From Chryseobacterium sp. ZHDP1 (GTDB lineage Bacteria > Bacteroidota > Bacteroidia > Flavobacteriales > Weeksellaceae), in the NCBI RefSeq assembly GCF_018603435.1, contig NZ_CP075682.1, positions 3,596,001-3,660,000 on the forward strand: a stretch of 64,000 nt of DNA, in the 5' to 3' direction. Below, piece after piece: positions 27,163 through 37,614 of this stretch. Each line of letters begins with the position of its first letter. Position 1 is the first letter of the stretch. The notes beneath the pieces are model-generated. The model searched no databases, had not been told where the DNA came from, and was given only the letters and a program-made list of their open reading frames with translations. A program made the translations under genes and the position numbers.

Positions 27163-28875
27163 CTAATCCCTGAATTTTACATCTTTAATATTCAGATAAT
27201 GCGTTACATTCCCTTTCCAGTGGTTTTCTTCCAGCGTAAAGGCAAGATCAAAATATTTATTTCTGAAATCATCGGCAAACTGTCCTAATTTAAAGCCTAC
27301 ACATTCAATATTTCTTCCGGTGGATTCCTGCTTGATATAGAATTTAAGATGATTATTATCTTTCCCCATCGTTTTGATATACCCCGAAATTTTCTGATTC
27401 GTTAATGTAAGAATCGGTTTCATATTATGAGGTCCGAAAGGTGCCAGTTTTCTGTGGAAATTGATAAATTCCCTGTTGATTTCATCAATCTGTATTTCCG
27501 AATCTATCGTGATCGAAGGCTCTTTCTGATGTTCTTTGATTTTTTCGGAAACCACCCGTTCAAATTTTTCTTTGAAAGCCGCAAATTTTTCTTTCTCCAT
27601 AGAAAGTCCTGCTGCAGCATGATGTCCTCCGAATTTTAAAAAATATTCCGAACACATATCCAGTGCTTCGTGAACATCAAAATCTGAAACTGATCTCGCC
27701 GAAGCCACCATTTCCCCATTATTTCCATCGGTAAAAACGAGAGTAGGTTTGTAGTAGGTTTCAATCAGTCTCGAAGCTACAATTCCGATCACTCCTTTAT
27801 TCCATTCCGGATGATAAACGATGGTTGTATATTTTGTTTCCTGCTGAGATTCAATAACCTGATTCAAAGCAGAAAGGGTAGAATTCATATCCAGTTCACG
27901 CCTTTCATCGTTAAGATTCATGATGTCGCTCACGATCTGATGGGCGTGTTTCAGGTTATCCGAAACCATAAGCTCAACGGCTGCTTTTCCGTGCGAAATT
28001 CTTCCGGCAGCATTAATTTTCGGCGCAATTTCAAACACAATATTTGAAATTTCAAAATGAGAAAGCTTGTCTTCAGGAATTAATAATCTTAAGCCTAAAT
28101 TTCTCGTTTTTCGAAGAGTTTTCAGTCCCATTTTAGCCAAAACCCTGTTTTCTCCGGTCATTGAAACGATATCTGCGGCAATGGAAATCGCAAGAAGATC
28201 TGTTAATTCAAACAGTTCTGCTTCAGGAAGTTTATAAATCGTATTCAGTCCCTGACAAAGTTTAAAACCAACTCCGCAACCGGAAAGTTCTTTGAAAGGA
28301 TAGCGGCAGTCGCTTCTTTTCGGATCCAGAACAGCAACAGCGTCAGGAATTTCTTCGCCGGGTAAATGGTGATCGCAGATGATAAAATCAATATCAAGAC
28401 TTTTGGCATAGCTGATCATGTCTAATGCTTTGATTCCGCAGTCTAAAGCGATAATTAGCGAAAAGCCGTTTTCTTTCGCAAAGTCGATTCCTTCGGTGGA
28501 AATTCCGTACCCTTCAGAATTTCTGTCGGGAATATAATAATCTAAATATTTTTTCTGAACAATTTTGCTGAGGTACAGATACATCAGTGCAACGGCAGTT
28601 GTTCCGTCCACGTCATAATCTCCGTATACCAATATTTTTTCTCCATTCTCAATTGCAGTGGCGATCCGCTCTACAGCTTTTTGCATATCTGCCATTAAAA
28701 ACGGACTGTGAATGTCGTTAAGGTTGGGTTTAAAAAATTCTCTTGCCTTTTGATAATTGTCAATTCCTCTGAGAACGAGGAGTTTAGATTCAAAAGTTCC
28801 AAAACCAAGAGACGAACTTAATCCATCCACAATTTCCTCATCGGGTTCGGGCTTGTAAATCCATTTTTGACTCAT
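27163..28875 (-). CDS. recJ: Single-stranded-DNA-specific exonuclease RecJ
   Basis: RecJ degrades single-stranded DNA 5' to 3' in recombination and mismatch repair. The 570-residue protein carries the DHH phosphoesterase motifs: VYGDYDVDGTTAVALM (motif I), IALDCG (motif II), IICDHHLPGE (the DHH motif, near residue 168), and the DHHA1 GGHHAAAG motif at about 415. The C-terminal OB-type region follows. The length is standard. A -7 element lies only 4 nt upstream of the ATG, so the mRNA may start at or inside the codon. Confidence 0.96.
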   Translation of the reverse strand: MSQKWIYKPEPDEEIVDGLSSSLGFGTFESKLLVLRGIDNYQKAREFFKPNLNDIHSPFLMADMQKAVERIATAIENGEKILVYGDYDVDGTTAVALMYLYLSKIVQKKYLDYYIPDRNSEGYGISTEGIDFAKENGFSLIIALDCGIKALDMISYAKSLDIDFIICDHHLPGEEIPDAVAVLDPKRSDCRYPFKELSGCGVGFKLCQGLNTIYKLPEAELFELTDLLAISIAADIVSMTGENRVLAKMGLKTLRKTRNLGLRLLIPEDKLSHFEISNIVFEIAPKINAAGRISHGKAAVELMVSDNLKHAHQIVSDIMNLNDERRELDMNSTLSALNQVIESQQETKYTTIVYHPEWNKGVIGIVASRLIETYYKPTLVFTDGNNGEMVASARSVSDFDVHEALDMCSEYFLKFGGHHAAAGLSMEKEKFAAFKEKFERVVSEKIKEHQKEPSITIDSEIQIDEINREFINFHRKLAPFGPHNMKPILTLTNQKISGYIKTMGKDNNHLKFYIKQESTGRNIECVGFKLGQFADDFRNKYFDLAFTLEENHWKGNVTHYLNIKDVKFRD

Positions 28876-28879
28876 TTCA

Positions 28880-28887
28880 CAAAAATA
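28880..28887 (-). promoter_or_regulatory. -7 promoter element of recJ
   Basis: CAAAAATA on the plus strand reads TATTTTTG on the coding strand. It ends 4 nt from the recJ start codon, which predicts a leaderless or nearly leaderless transcript. Confidence 0.45.
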
Positions 28888-28940
28888 GGGAATTATAATT
28901 TAAAAGAAAAGTTTATTGTTGAAGGGGAAGTGTTAAAAAA

Positions 28941-28963
28941 AACCGTTCAGCAGTTGAACGGTT
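28941..28963 (-). terminator. Terminator after the ABC-F gene
   Basis: AACCGTTCA and TGAACGGTT form a perfect 9-bp stem with a 5-nt loop. On the minus strand it is followed by TTTTTT. It ends the ABC-F gene that stops at 28975. Confidence 0.85.
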
Positions 28964-28974
28964 TTTAAATATTT

Positions 28975-30669
<1,695 letters not shown>

Positions 30670-30802
30670 TTAAATGTGGGGTATTTTTTATATATTTCAT
30701 TCATTAAATTAATAAAACGCAGAAAAAAAATTTCAGAAAAGATAAATTTCACCTGCAACTTTATTAAATTTTTACATCTTATAAATACAAAAGGATTTTA
30801 AA

Positions 30803-31261
30803 ATGAAGATTGAAAAAACAGTCAATATATTAAACCGAAGAGCCAGATTTGAATATGAAATTCTGGAAGAATACGATGCGGGAATGGTTTTAACAGGTAC
30901 GGAAATAAAATCTTTGCGTTCTTCAAAAGCATCTATCGCAGAATCGTTCTGTCAGTTTATTGATGGGGAATTGTACATCATTAATATGATGATTGATGAG
31001 TACAAATTAGGAACTTTTTACAATCATAAAACAAAAAGGGAACGGAAATTGCTCTTGCACAAAAAAGAGTTACAGAAATTAGAAAAAAAGTTAAAGGATG
31101 CAGGGAACACTGTTATACCTCTTAAGTTATATATCAATGACAGGGGAAAAGCAAAGGTTCTCATAGCGCTGGGTAGAGGGAAAAAACTCTTCGATAAAAG
31201 GGAGAGCATAAAAGATAGAGAAAATAAACGAAACCTCGACAGAATATTAAAGAAAAGTTAA
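30803..31261 (+). CDS. smpB: SsrA-binding protein SmpB
   Basis: SmpB binds tmRNA and brings it to stalled ribosomes in trans-translation. The 152-residue protein has the family core EYDAGMVLTGTEIKSLR, the FCQFIDGELYIINM strand pair, KRERKLLLHKKEL and the C-terminal basic helix GRGKKLFDKRESIKDRE. The length is standard. It is divergent from the ABC-F gene, another ribosome-rescue-type factor, over a 205-base spacer that contains promoter-like sequence but no ORF. The tmRNA gene itself is not in the window. Confidence 0.97.
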   Translation: MKIEKTVNILNRRARFEYEILEEYDAGMVLTGTEIKSLRSSKASIAESFCQFIDGELYIINMMIDEYKLGTFYNHKTKRERKLLLHKKELQKLEKKLKDAGNTVIPLKLYINDRGKAKVLIALGRGKKLFDKRESIKDRENKRNLDRILKKS

Positions 31262-31277
31262 AAATCATCTGAAAAAC

Positions 31278-31309
31278 TTTGTATATAAAGAAAAATTATA
31301 TTTATTTTG
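31278..31309 (+). promoter_or_regulatory. Promoter of the OmpA porin gene
   Basis: TTTG (31278-31281) and TATTTTG (31303-31309) are separated by 21 nt. The second is one base short of the TAnnTTTG consensus. The start codon follows 29 nt downstream. Confidence 0.45.
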
Positions 31310-31338
31310 CATTATCAATTATTTAATCATTTAATTCT

Positions 31339-32829
31339 ATGAAAAATCTAAAATTAGGAATTTCAGCATTGGCACTTACTGTTGCTTCTACTGTGTTCGC
31401 TCAGACTACCAACAATCCGTGGTTGATCGGAGTTGGTGCTCACGCGGAAAACCATTTGGCACAGAGAACCAATTTCAGTAATACGTTCTCTGCTAATAAT
31501 TTGACGAAGACAATGTTCAATATGAACAACTTCTCTATTACTCCGCCATTATCAAAACTTACTGTAGCTAGGAACATCGGTAAAGGTTTGGTGATCGACT
31601 GGCAGACTACTGTTGGAAATGTTGAGAACAAAAGATTCAACATGGGTAAAGAGTTTATGTTGATGACAGGTTTAGGTTTCCAAGCGAAGGCTGCAGGTCT
31701 TCTTTGGAACGAAGAATCTTGGTTTGATCCATATTTAAGAGTTGGTGCTAACTATTTAAGACACGATTATACTTCTCTTACTTTCCCTAGAACGGATGCT
31801 AATGGTGAAGTTGTGGCGAATGGAGATAGCGGAAACGAAAACGGTAAAGCTAACTTCTTTACAGTTGCTACTGGTGCAGGTGCTAACTTCTGGTTAACTA
31901 AAAACTTCGGTTTAGGTATTCAGGGAGATTATGTATCAACTCCGGGAGACAAATCTAACGTTGCTAACTTCTGGCAAGCTTCAGCATCTTTGAACTTTAG
32001 ATTTGGTAACAGAGATAGAGATAAAGATGGTATCTTAGATAAAGACGATTTATGTCCAGATACACCAGGTTTACCAGAATTCCAAGGATGTCCTGATACT
32101 GACGGTGACGGAGTTCCAGATAAAGACGATCAATGTCCAGATGTGGCTGGTCCGGTTGAAAACAATGGTTGCCCTTGGCCAGATACTGATGGTGACGGTG
32201 TAATCGACAAAGATGATGCTTGTCCTACAGTTGCAGGTCCTGCTGAAAACAACGGTTGTCCTTGGCCAGATACAGACGGAGACGGAATCTTAGATAAAGA
32301 TGATGCTTGTCCTACTGTTCCAGGTCTTCCAGAATACAACGGATGTCCTAAGCCAAAAACAAAAACAGCTGAAGAATTAGAGAAGAGCTTTGGTAGCGTA
32401 TTCTTTGATTTCAATAAAGCTACTATCAAGGCTGAGTCTAAAGGCGCTCTTGATTCTGCTGCTGATCTAATCAAAAAAGATGGTGGTAACTATCTATTAG
32501 AAGGTAGAACTGATGCTAAAGGATCTGAAGCTTACAACTTGAAATTATCTAGAGAAAGAGCTGCTGCTGTAGTTGCTGCTTTGGATGCAAGAGGTGTAGA
32601 CGCTAACGCTCTTAAATCAATCGGTGTAGGTAAAGCTAAAGCTAAAATTCCTGCTACTGCTTCTGATGCTGAAAGACAAGTAGACAGAAAAGTAGTTGTA
32701 ACTGCTATCGAAGATGCGGCTCAGTGGGAATCTCTTAAAAAGAGAGACTACGAAGATCCAACTCCGGTAAAAGTAGTTAAGAAAAAAGCTCCAGCTAAGA
32801 AAAAAGCTCCGGCTAAAAAGAAAAAATAA
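31339..32829 (+). CDS. OmpA-family porin with TSP3 repeats and a Lys/Ala-rich tail
   Basis: The 496-residue protein has a signal peptide (ALTVASTVFAQ), an eight-stranded barrel region (to about 225) and four thrombospondin type 3 calcium-binding repeats (about 230-335, with DTDGDGVIDKDD). A C-terminal OmpA peptidoglycan-binding domain (about 350-465, with YNLKLSRERAAAVV and the final Arg in RQVDRKVVV) follows. It links outer membrane and cell wall. It is odd in ending with a basic tail of Lys and Ala-Pro repeats (APAKKKAPAKKKK). Codon use looks adapted for high expression. Confidence 0.92.
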   Translation: MKNLKLGISALALTVASTVFAQTTNNPWLIGVGAHAENHLAQRTNFSNTFSANNLTKTMFNMNNFSITPPLSKLTVARNIGKGLVIDWQTTVGNVENKRFNMGKEFMLMTGLGFQAKAAGLLWNEESWFDPYLRVGANYLRHDYTSLTFPRTDANGEVVANGDSGNENGKANFFTVATGAGANFWLTKNFGLGIQGDYVSTPGDKSNVANFWQASASLNFRFGNRDRDKDGILDKDDLCPDTPGLPEFQGCPDTDGDGVPDKDDQCPDVAGPVENNGCPWPDTDGDGVIDKDDACPTVAGPAENNGCPWPDTDGDGILDKDDACPTVPGLPEYNGCPKPKTKTAEELEKSFGSVFFDFNKATIKAESKGALDSAADLIKKDGGNYLLEGRTDAKGSEAYNLKLSRERAAAVVAALDARGVDANALKSIGVGKAKAKIPATASDAERQVDRKVVVTAIEDAAQWESLKKRDYEDPTPVKVVKKKAPAKKKAPAKKKK

Positions 32830-32849
32830 TTAAATTTTTCTAAATATAA

Positions 32850-32880
32850 ATACCTCCAGTTCTCTGGGGGTATTTTTTTT
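32850..32880 (+). terminator. Terminator after the OmpA gene
   Basis: ATACCTCCAG (32850-32859) and CTGGGGGTAT (32864-32873) form a stem with one G-T pair and a 4-nt loop, followed by TTTTTTTT. Confidence 0.9.
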
Positions 32881-32895
32881 TCGTTCACTTTTAAG

Positions 32896-32903
32896 TAATT
32901 TTG
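32896..32903 (+). promoter_or_regulatory. -7 promoter element of yebC
   Basis: TAATTTTG fits TAnnTTTG and ends 20 nt before the yebC start codon. It is 15 nt downstream of the preceding terminator. Confidence 0.5.
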
Positions 32904-32923
32904 TTGAAAATTAAAAATATAAA

Positions 32924-33664
32924 ATGGGAAGAGCGTTTGAATATAGAAAAGCTTCTAAAATGGCCAGATGGGACAAAATGGCTAAAACATTTTCTAAAAT
33001 AGGTAAAGATATTGCATTAGCGGTGAAAGCCGGAGGTGCAGATCCTGAATCTAATCCTGCATTAAGAAGATGCATCCAGAATGCAAAAGGAGCAAACATG
33101 CCGAAAGATAACGTAGAAAGAGCGATTAAAAAGGCAAGTGGTGCAGATGCAGAAAGCTACGAAGAAATTACTTACGAAGGTTACGGACAAGGCGGAGTTG
33201 CATTTTTCGTAGAATGTACTACTAATAACCCTACAAGAACGGTTGCCAATGTAAGAGCTATTTTCAATAAGTTTGACGGTAATCTTGGTAAAAATGGTGA
33301 GTTAGCTTTCATCTTCGACAGAAAAGGAATTTTCACCATAGAATTATCTCAAATTAAAATGGATTGGGACGATTTTGAAATGGAAATGATTGACGGCGGA
33401 GCAGAAGACGTAGAAAAAGACGAAGAAGAAGTTATGATTACAACAGCTTTCGAAGATTTCGGTTCTTTATCTCACAAGCTTGATGAACTGGGAATTGAAG
33501 CAAAAAGCGCAGAACTTCAGAGAATTCCGAACAATACAAAAGAAGTAAACGAAGAGCAGTTCAAGGCAAATATGAAAATGCTTGAGCGTTTCGAGGACGA
33601 TGATGACGTGCAAAACGTATATCATAATATGGAAATTACAGAAGAGTTGATGGAAACGCTCTAA
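32924..33664 (+). CDS. yebC: YebC/PmpR-family protein
   Basis: YebC-family proteins act as DNA-binding regulators, and some aid translation of proline-rich stretches. The 246-residue protein has the N-terminal family signature FEYRKASKMARWDKMAKTFSK and the AVKAGGADPESNPALRRCI region, then NMPKDNVERAIKKASG and the domain with GYGQGGVAFFVECTTNNPTRT. The C-terminal half is acidic. The length is usual. It stands alone, 95 nt after the OmpA stop. Confidence 0.95.
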   Translation: MGRAFEYRKASKMARWDKMAKTFSKIGKDIALAVKAGGADPESNPALRRCIQNAKGANMPKDNVERAIKKASGADAESYEEITYEGYGQGGVAFFVECTTNNPTRTVANVRAIFNKFDGNLGKNGELAFIFDRKGIFTIELSQIKMDWDDFEMEMIDGGAEDVEKDEEEVMITTAFEDFGSLSHKLDELGIEAKSAELQRIPNNTKEVNEEQFKANMKMLERFEDDDDVQNVYHNMEITEELMETL

Positions 33665-33722
33665 AAAAATAATATAACATTCATATACAGTTAACTTTCA
33701 AGTAGTTTCTTTGCATAAAACT

Positions 33723-34550
33723 ATGAAAAGAAACGTCGAATTAGTTGTTATATCGGATGTTCATCTGGGAACTTACGGATGTAAGGCTAAAGAATTACTG
33801 CGATATCTTAATTCTATTCAGCCTAAAACTTTAGTTTTGAATGGAGATATTATTGATATCTGGCAATTCAAAAAGTCTTACTTCCCTAAACCCCATTTAA
33901 AGGTCATCAAAAAGATATTGTCCTTTGCCACAAAAAACACAGATGTTTTCTACATTACCGGAAATCATGACGAGATGTTCCGGAAGTTTACCGACTTCCA
34001 ACTGGGTAAGCTTAAAGTCTGTAATAAAATCTGTTTAGACATAGACAATAAAAAAACATGGATCTTTCATGGAGATGTGTTTGATGCCTCTGTTCAGCAT
34101 TCGAAATGGATTGCAAAACTGGGAGGAAAAGGCTACGATTTATTAATTGTGATTAATAATGTTGTCAATTGGTTTTTGGAGAAAATGGGTAAAGAAAAAT
34201 ATTCGTTTTCAAAAAAAATTAAAAACAATGTGAAGAAAGCGGTAAAATACATCGGAGATTTTGAACTTACAGCTTCCGAACTTGCCATCGACAATCATTA
34301 CGATTACGTAGTTTGCGGACACATTCATCAGCCGCAGATTCGGGAGGTGATTAATAAAAAAGGTTCCTGTACGTATCTTAATTCCGGAGACTGGATCGAA
34401 AATCTTTCCGCACTGGAGTACAATAATAACGAGTGGAAGATTTTTTATTATGACGAACATAAAGATTCTTTAAAAGATGATACCGCAGAGGAAATTCAGG
34501 AAATCGATAGTGATGAGCTTTTAAAAATAGTAACCAACTTCAGCCAATGA
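33723..34550 (+). CDS. LpxH-like UDP-2,3-diacylglucosamine diphosphatase
   Basis: I choose the ATG at 33723 (MKRNVELVV); the frame is open to a TTG at 33711. The 275-residue protein is a calcineurin-like phosphoesterase. The metal-binding motifs DVHLG, NGDIID, GNHDE, HGDVFD and CGHIHQ are all present in the normal order. The family includes the fourth step of lipid A synthesis, hydrolysis of UDP-diacylglucosamine; whether this one does that or acts on another phosphoester is inference. It overlaps the glycosyltransferase gene by 4 nt (ATGA), so the two are co-translated. Confidence 0.85.
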   Translation: MKRNVELVVISDVHLGTYGCKAKELLRYLNSIQPKTLVLNGDIIDIWQFKKSYFPKPHLKVIKKILSFATKNTDVFYITGNHDEMFRKFTDFQLGKLKVCNKICLDIDNKKTWIFHGDVFDASVQHSKWIAKLGGKGYDLLIVINNVVNWFLEKMGKEKYSFSKKIKNNVKKAVKYIGDFELTASELAIDNHYDYVVCGHIHQPQIREVINKKGSCTYLNSGDWIENLSALEYNNNEWKIFYYDEHKDSLKDDTAEEIQEIDSDELLKIVTNFSQ

Positions 34551-35518
34551 GAATTTTATACGCCTTTCAGGGAACAGGAAACGGACACGTCGCACGCGCA
34601 CAGGAAATTGTTCCGATCCTGAAAAAATATGCTTCTGTCGATACACTTATCAGCGGACATCAGTCGCAGTTAAAGGCAGATTTCGACATTAATTTCAAAC
34701 ACAAAGGCGTTTCCCTTCTTTATGATAAAACAGGCGGTTTATCCTATCGAAAAACGTTTACAGACAATAGTTTTTTAGAAGCCTTCAAAGCGATCCGCGA
34801 AATCGAGCTTTCTCAGTACGATTTAGTCATCAACGATTATGAACCTTTAACAGGATGGGCTTGTAAATTCAAAAAACATCCGATGATAGAACTCAGTCAT
34901 CAGGCTTCCATGTTGTTTAAAGAAACGCCGAAACCGGATAAAAAAGATTTTTTCGGGGAAATGGTGCTGAAATATTATGTTCCCAGCGAAAGAAGAATTG
35001 GTTTCCATTTCGAAAATTATCATCCTCAGATAAAAAAGCCGGTGATCAGAAGGAAAATCCGAAACTTAAATCCCGACAAAAAAGGTTTTTATCTGGTGTA
35101 TCTTCCGAGTTTTTCGGATGAAAATATCATTAAAGTTTTAAAGCAGATTCCGGTAGAATGGAAAGTTTTTTCCAAATATTCCAAATTGCAGTTTAAGGAA
35201 AATAATGTTGAAATTTTTCCGATTGATGAAATTCAATACTTAAAAGCGTTTGAAAACTGCGATGGAATTCTCTGCAATGCAGGTTTCGAAAGTCCCGCAG
35301 AAGCACTTTTTATGGATAAAAAACTGTTCGTAATTCCTATTCATAATCAATATGAGCAGGAATGCAACGCATGTGCTTTAGACAAAATGGGAATTCCGAA
35401 TTCTAAAGTATTGAAACTCGAAGAAATACAGAATTGGGTAAATTCCGATCAGCATCTGAAAGTAGATTATCCGGATGATATTGAGGAAATATTGGTGAAT
35501 GAAGTTTTAACGCTGTAA
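34547..35518 (+). CDS. Glycosyltransferase of the GT28/MurG-like class
   Basis: The 323-residue protein starts LYAFQGTGNGHVARAQEI, the glycine-rich N-terminus of GT-B glycosyltransferases. The C-terminal donor-binding region reads LCNAGFESPAEALFMDKKLFVIPIHNQYEQECNA, as in the GT28 family (Gly-rich, Glu and Gln contacts to the nucleotide sugar). The acceptor is unknown. Its 4-nt overlap with the LpxH-like gene suggests an envelope glycolipid role. The 3' end overlaps the convergent GNAT gene by 12 nt. Confidence 0.85.
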   Translation: MRILYAFQGTGNGHVARAQEIVPILKKYASVDTLISGHQSQLKADFDINFKHKGVSLLYDKTGGLSYRKTFTDNSFLEAFKAIREIELSQYDLVINDYEPLTGWACKFKKHPMIELSHQASMLFKETPKPDKKDFFGEMVLKYYVPSERRIGFHFENYHPQIKKPVIRRKIRNLNPDKKGFYLVYLPSFSDENIIKVLKQIPVEWKVFSKYSKLQFKENNVEIFPIDEIQYLKAFENCDGILCNAGFESPAEALFMDKKLFVIPIHNQYEQECNACALDKMGIPNSKVLKLEEIQNWVNSDQHLKVDYPDDIEEILVNEVLTL

Positions 35519-35797
35519 AAAAATATCTTCCACATCCTTCATTCTCATCAACACAGATCGCGCGTAAGAACAATGCGGGTAAACTTTCCAGTTGTTTTCG
35601 CGGGCAAACTTTATGGCTTCTTCTACCAGATATTTTCCCATTCCGCGACCTTCAAATTCGGGATGAACCAGAACGAAGGAAATAATGAATTTGCTGTCTT
35701 CGGGGAAAATAGTGTACGTTAATCTTCCGATTTCTTTTACTTCATTATTTAAAGAAATTACACCGCCGTTGCCCGATTTATTATTTTCAAATCTCAT
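35507..35797 (-). CDS. Short GNAT-type N-acetyltransferase
   Basis: The 96-residue protein is of the short YjdJ-like acetyltransferase class. The acetyl-CoA motif is HPEFEGRGMGKYLVEEAIKFARE, and the C-terminal pattern PHCSYARSVLMR is typical of the group. It is cytosolic. The substrate is unknown. It converges on the glycosyltransferase gene with a 12-nt overlap and lies 49 nt downstream of the XRE regulator. Confidence 0.85.
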   Translation of the reverse strand: MRFENNKSGNGGVISLNNEVKEIGRLTYTIFPEDSKFIISFVLVHPEFEGRGMGKYLVEEAIKFARENNWKVYPHCSYARSVLMRMKDVEDIFLQR

Positions 35798-35846
35798 AAC
35801 TTAAACTTTTATGAAGCGTAAAATACAAAAACTGCACCGCGAAAGA

Positions 35847-36203
35847 TTATTTGTATTTTGCGATTTCTGCTTTTAGTGCTTCAATTTCTGCTTCCAGTTT
35901 ATCGATGTATTTCTTCTGAGATTCCCACAAAGAAAGCGGAATGTTGTAATTATTGGTATTAACAATTCCATTACCTGTAGAATTGTCGTTAAAAATAAAA
36001 ACTAAACTCTCTTCATTTTCATAAACCTCTTCGAAAGGAACTTCCAATACTTCGGCAATTTTCTGCCATTCCGATAAAGAAATTTTTGCCGTTCCTTTCT
36101 CTCTTCGGTTGTAGTTGGAAACATCCATAGAAAGGATGTCTGCCATTCTTTCCTGGCTGATGTTTCTTCTTTTGCGGGCTTCGATGAGTTTTGTTTTTTC
36201 CAT
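35847..36203 (-). CDS. XRE-family HTH regulator with C-terminal coiled coil
   Basis: The 118-residue protein has an N-terminal HTH (residues 4-60, RKRRNISQERMADILSMDVSNYNRREKG) and a coiled coil at the C-terminus (about 92-118, KKYIDKLEAEIEALKAEI) for dimerisation. A palindrome with TTGCGA/TCGCAA half-sites lies 32 nt upstream of the start codon and is probably its own operator. It is divergent from a small secreted-protein gene, which may be its target. Confidence 0.85.
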   Translation of the reverse strand: MEKTKLIEARKRRNISQERMADILSMDVSNYNRREKGTAKISLSEWQKIAEVLEVPFEEVYENEESLVFIFNDNSTGNGIVNTNNYNIPLSLWESQKKYIDKLEAEIEALKAEIAKYK

Positions 36204-36234
36204 TTCTGTAAAGTTTAGTGTAAAGATAAATTTT

Positions 36235-36261
36235 TTGCGAAAAATCGCAATAAAATCGCAA
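36235..36261. promoter_or_regulatory. Palindromic operator with a third half-site
   Basis: TTGCGA-aaaa-TCGCAA (36235-36250) is a perfect 6-bp inverted repeat, followed by another TCGCAA at 36256-36261. It lies between the XRE gene and the divergent secreted-protein gene. Confidence 0.55.
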
Positions 36262-36293
36262 AAAGAAAATTGTATTTACTTGTACTAAATTTT

Positions 36294-36301
36294 TATTTTT
36301 G
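36294..36301 (+). promoter_or_regulatory. -7 promoter element of the small secreted-protein gene
   Basis: TATTTTTG fits TAnnTTTG. It lies 33 nt downstream of the last half-site and 28 nt upstream of the preferred start codon. Confidence 0.5.
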
Positions 36302-36329
36302 ATCTGTTTAACAAATGAAAAAAAAGCAG

Positions 36330-36641
36330 ATGAAAAAATTATTTTTAATTGCAACCGTCTCCTTTGTAGGATTTTTAAGTGCAAAAGACACGGAGGAAAA
36401 GAAACCATCCAAGCAAACAGAAGAGACCAAAACTGAAAAATGTGAAAAGGAATCTACTCCGCAGCAGTATTGCCAATCTTATCTGATGGTAGTTTGGTGT
36501 AATTCTAGCGCAAATGCCGTAGATACGGTTTGTTATAAACTGGGCGATGCAGATTCCAAAGCACATGCCTATGCCTGTATGAGAGAAAACGGAGCTTTGT
36601 ACAATGAATATGTTTGTGGTTCGCCTGATTATGGTGGTTAA
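36330..36641 (+). CDS. Small exported cysteine-containing protein
   Basis: I choose the ATG at 36330 (MKKLFLIATVSF), with a signal peptide ending FLSAKD; the frame is open to 36315. The 103-residue product has an acidic, Lys/Glu-rich linker and then a cysteine domain with six Cys (KCEKE, QYCQSY, VWCNSS, VCYKL, ACMREN, VCGSP) that could form three disulfides in the periplasm. The family is not recognised. It precedes the GLPGLI gene by 9 nt and is probably co-transcribed with it. Confidence 0.7.
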   Translation: MKKLFLIATVSFVGFLSAKDTEEKKPSKQTEETKTEKCEKESTPQQYCQSYLMVVWCNSSANAVDTVCYKLGDADSKAHAYACMRENGALYNEYVCGSPDYGG

Positions 36642-36650
36642 AATTTTTAA

Positions 36651-37448
36651 ATGATGTCTAAAAAGTTATTTCTATTTTTCATATTATTTTGCAATAATTT
36701 TTTGTTTTCCCAAAAAGCGGACAGCTCTTATATTGAATGTAAATATTTAGTTACCTTTTTAATTGATACAGCCAATATTAAAACTCAGAAAAAAGAAATT
36801 GCATCTTTATTAATCGGCAGGAAATCGTCTATTTTCAAAAGCAATCAAAAAGCATTTGCAGATTCTTTAGGAATTAAAATGATTGAAAAAAGTATGAATA
36901 ATCCTGTTGATGGACAGGTTGTAATCAATGCTTCTGCTCTTCCTTCGGCTAAATTTAAACCGGAAGTTTTTTATAGTGATGGAAAAGTAACCATTTATGA
37001 TAAAATATCAAGAGATGGATATCGCTATGATCTCAATAATAAAATAGAGTGGAAGCTGGAATCCGAATCGAAGATAATACAGGGCTATCAATGTAAAAAA
37101 GCTGTATGTAAATACAGAAAAAAAATTATGACAGCATGGTATACAGACGAAATTCCAATTCAGGAAGGACCTTACTCCTTTAAAGGATTACCAGGTTTAA
37201 TTTTAGAAATATATGATGATAAAAATTATTTTAATTTTTCTTTAGTTGGCTTGAAAAATACTAAAAAACCTATCGGATCTTTACCCAATGGTATTGATAC
37301 AACTTATGAGAAGTTCTACAAAAAAAGAAAAGAAAGAATGGATGATCCTTTAAGTTCATTTTTTGGAACTTTCGGAAAACTTCCGCCAAAAGGAAGCGAA
37401 GAAGCCATCATCAGGAATATTAGAAATATCAATAATTTTTTAGACTAA
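36651..37448 (+). CDS. GLPGLI family exported protein
   Basis: The 265-residue protein has a signal peptide (LFCNNFLFSQK) and the family signature FKGLPGLILEIYD near residue 178. Other family features include KLESESKIIQGYQCKKA and TAWYTDEIP just before it. GLPGLI proteins are common in Bacteroidota; their function is not established, and they often occur with TonB-dependent receptors. Here none is adjacent. The Lys-rich C-terminal half is AT-rich. The first two codons are both ATG. Confidence 0.85.
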   Translation: MMSKKLFLFFILFCNNFLFSQKADSSYIECKYLVTFLIDTANIKTQKKEIASLLIGRKSSIFKSNQKAFADSLGIKMIEKSMNNPVDGQVVINASALPSAKFKPEVFYSDGKVTIYDKISRDGYRYDLNNKIEWKLESESKIIQGYQCKKAVCKYRKKIMTAWYTDEIPIQEGPYSFKGLPGLILEIYDDKNYFNFSLVGLKNTKKPIGSLPNGIDTTYEKFYKKRKERMDDPLSSFFGTFGKLPPKGSEEAIIRNIRNINNFLD

Positions 37449-37463
37449 ATTTAATTAAACAAA

Positions 37464-37493
37464 AGAGGGCTTTCTAAAATTTAGATGCCCTCT
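37464..37493 (+). terminator. Hairpin after the GLPGLI gene
   Basis: AGAGGGC and GCCCTCT form a 7-bp stem with a second inner stem, TCTAAA/TTTAGA. It resembles a terminator, but the T-tract is weak (TATCATTT). Confidence 0.6.
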
Positions 37494-37614
37494 TATCATT
37501 TCACAAAGATTCACATTGTAAGATTTCTATAGTTTACAAAGGGAAATCTAATGAATATGGAACAGAATATCTTATTGAAATTCTGAATAGTATTAACATT
37601 ATCAAAAAACTAAA

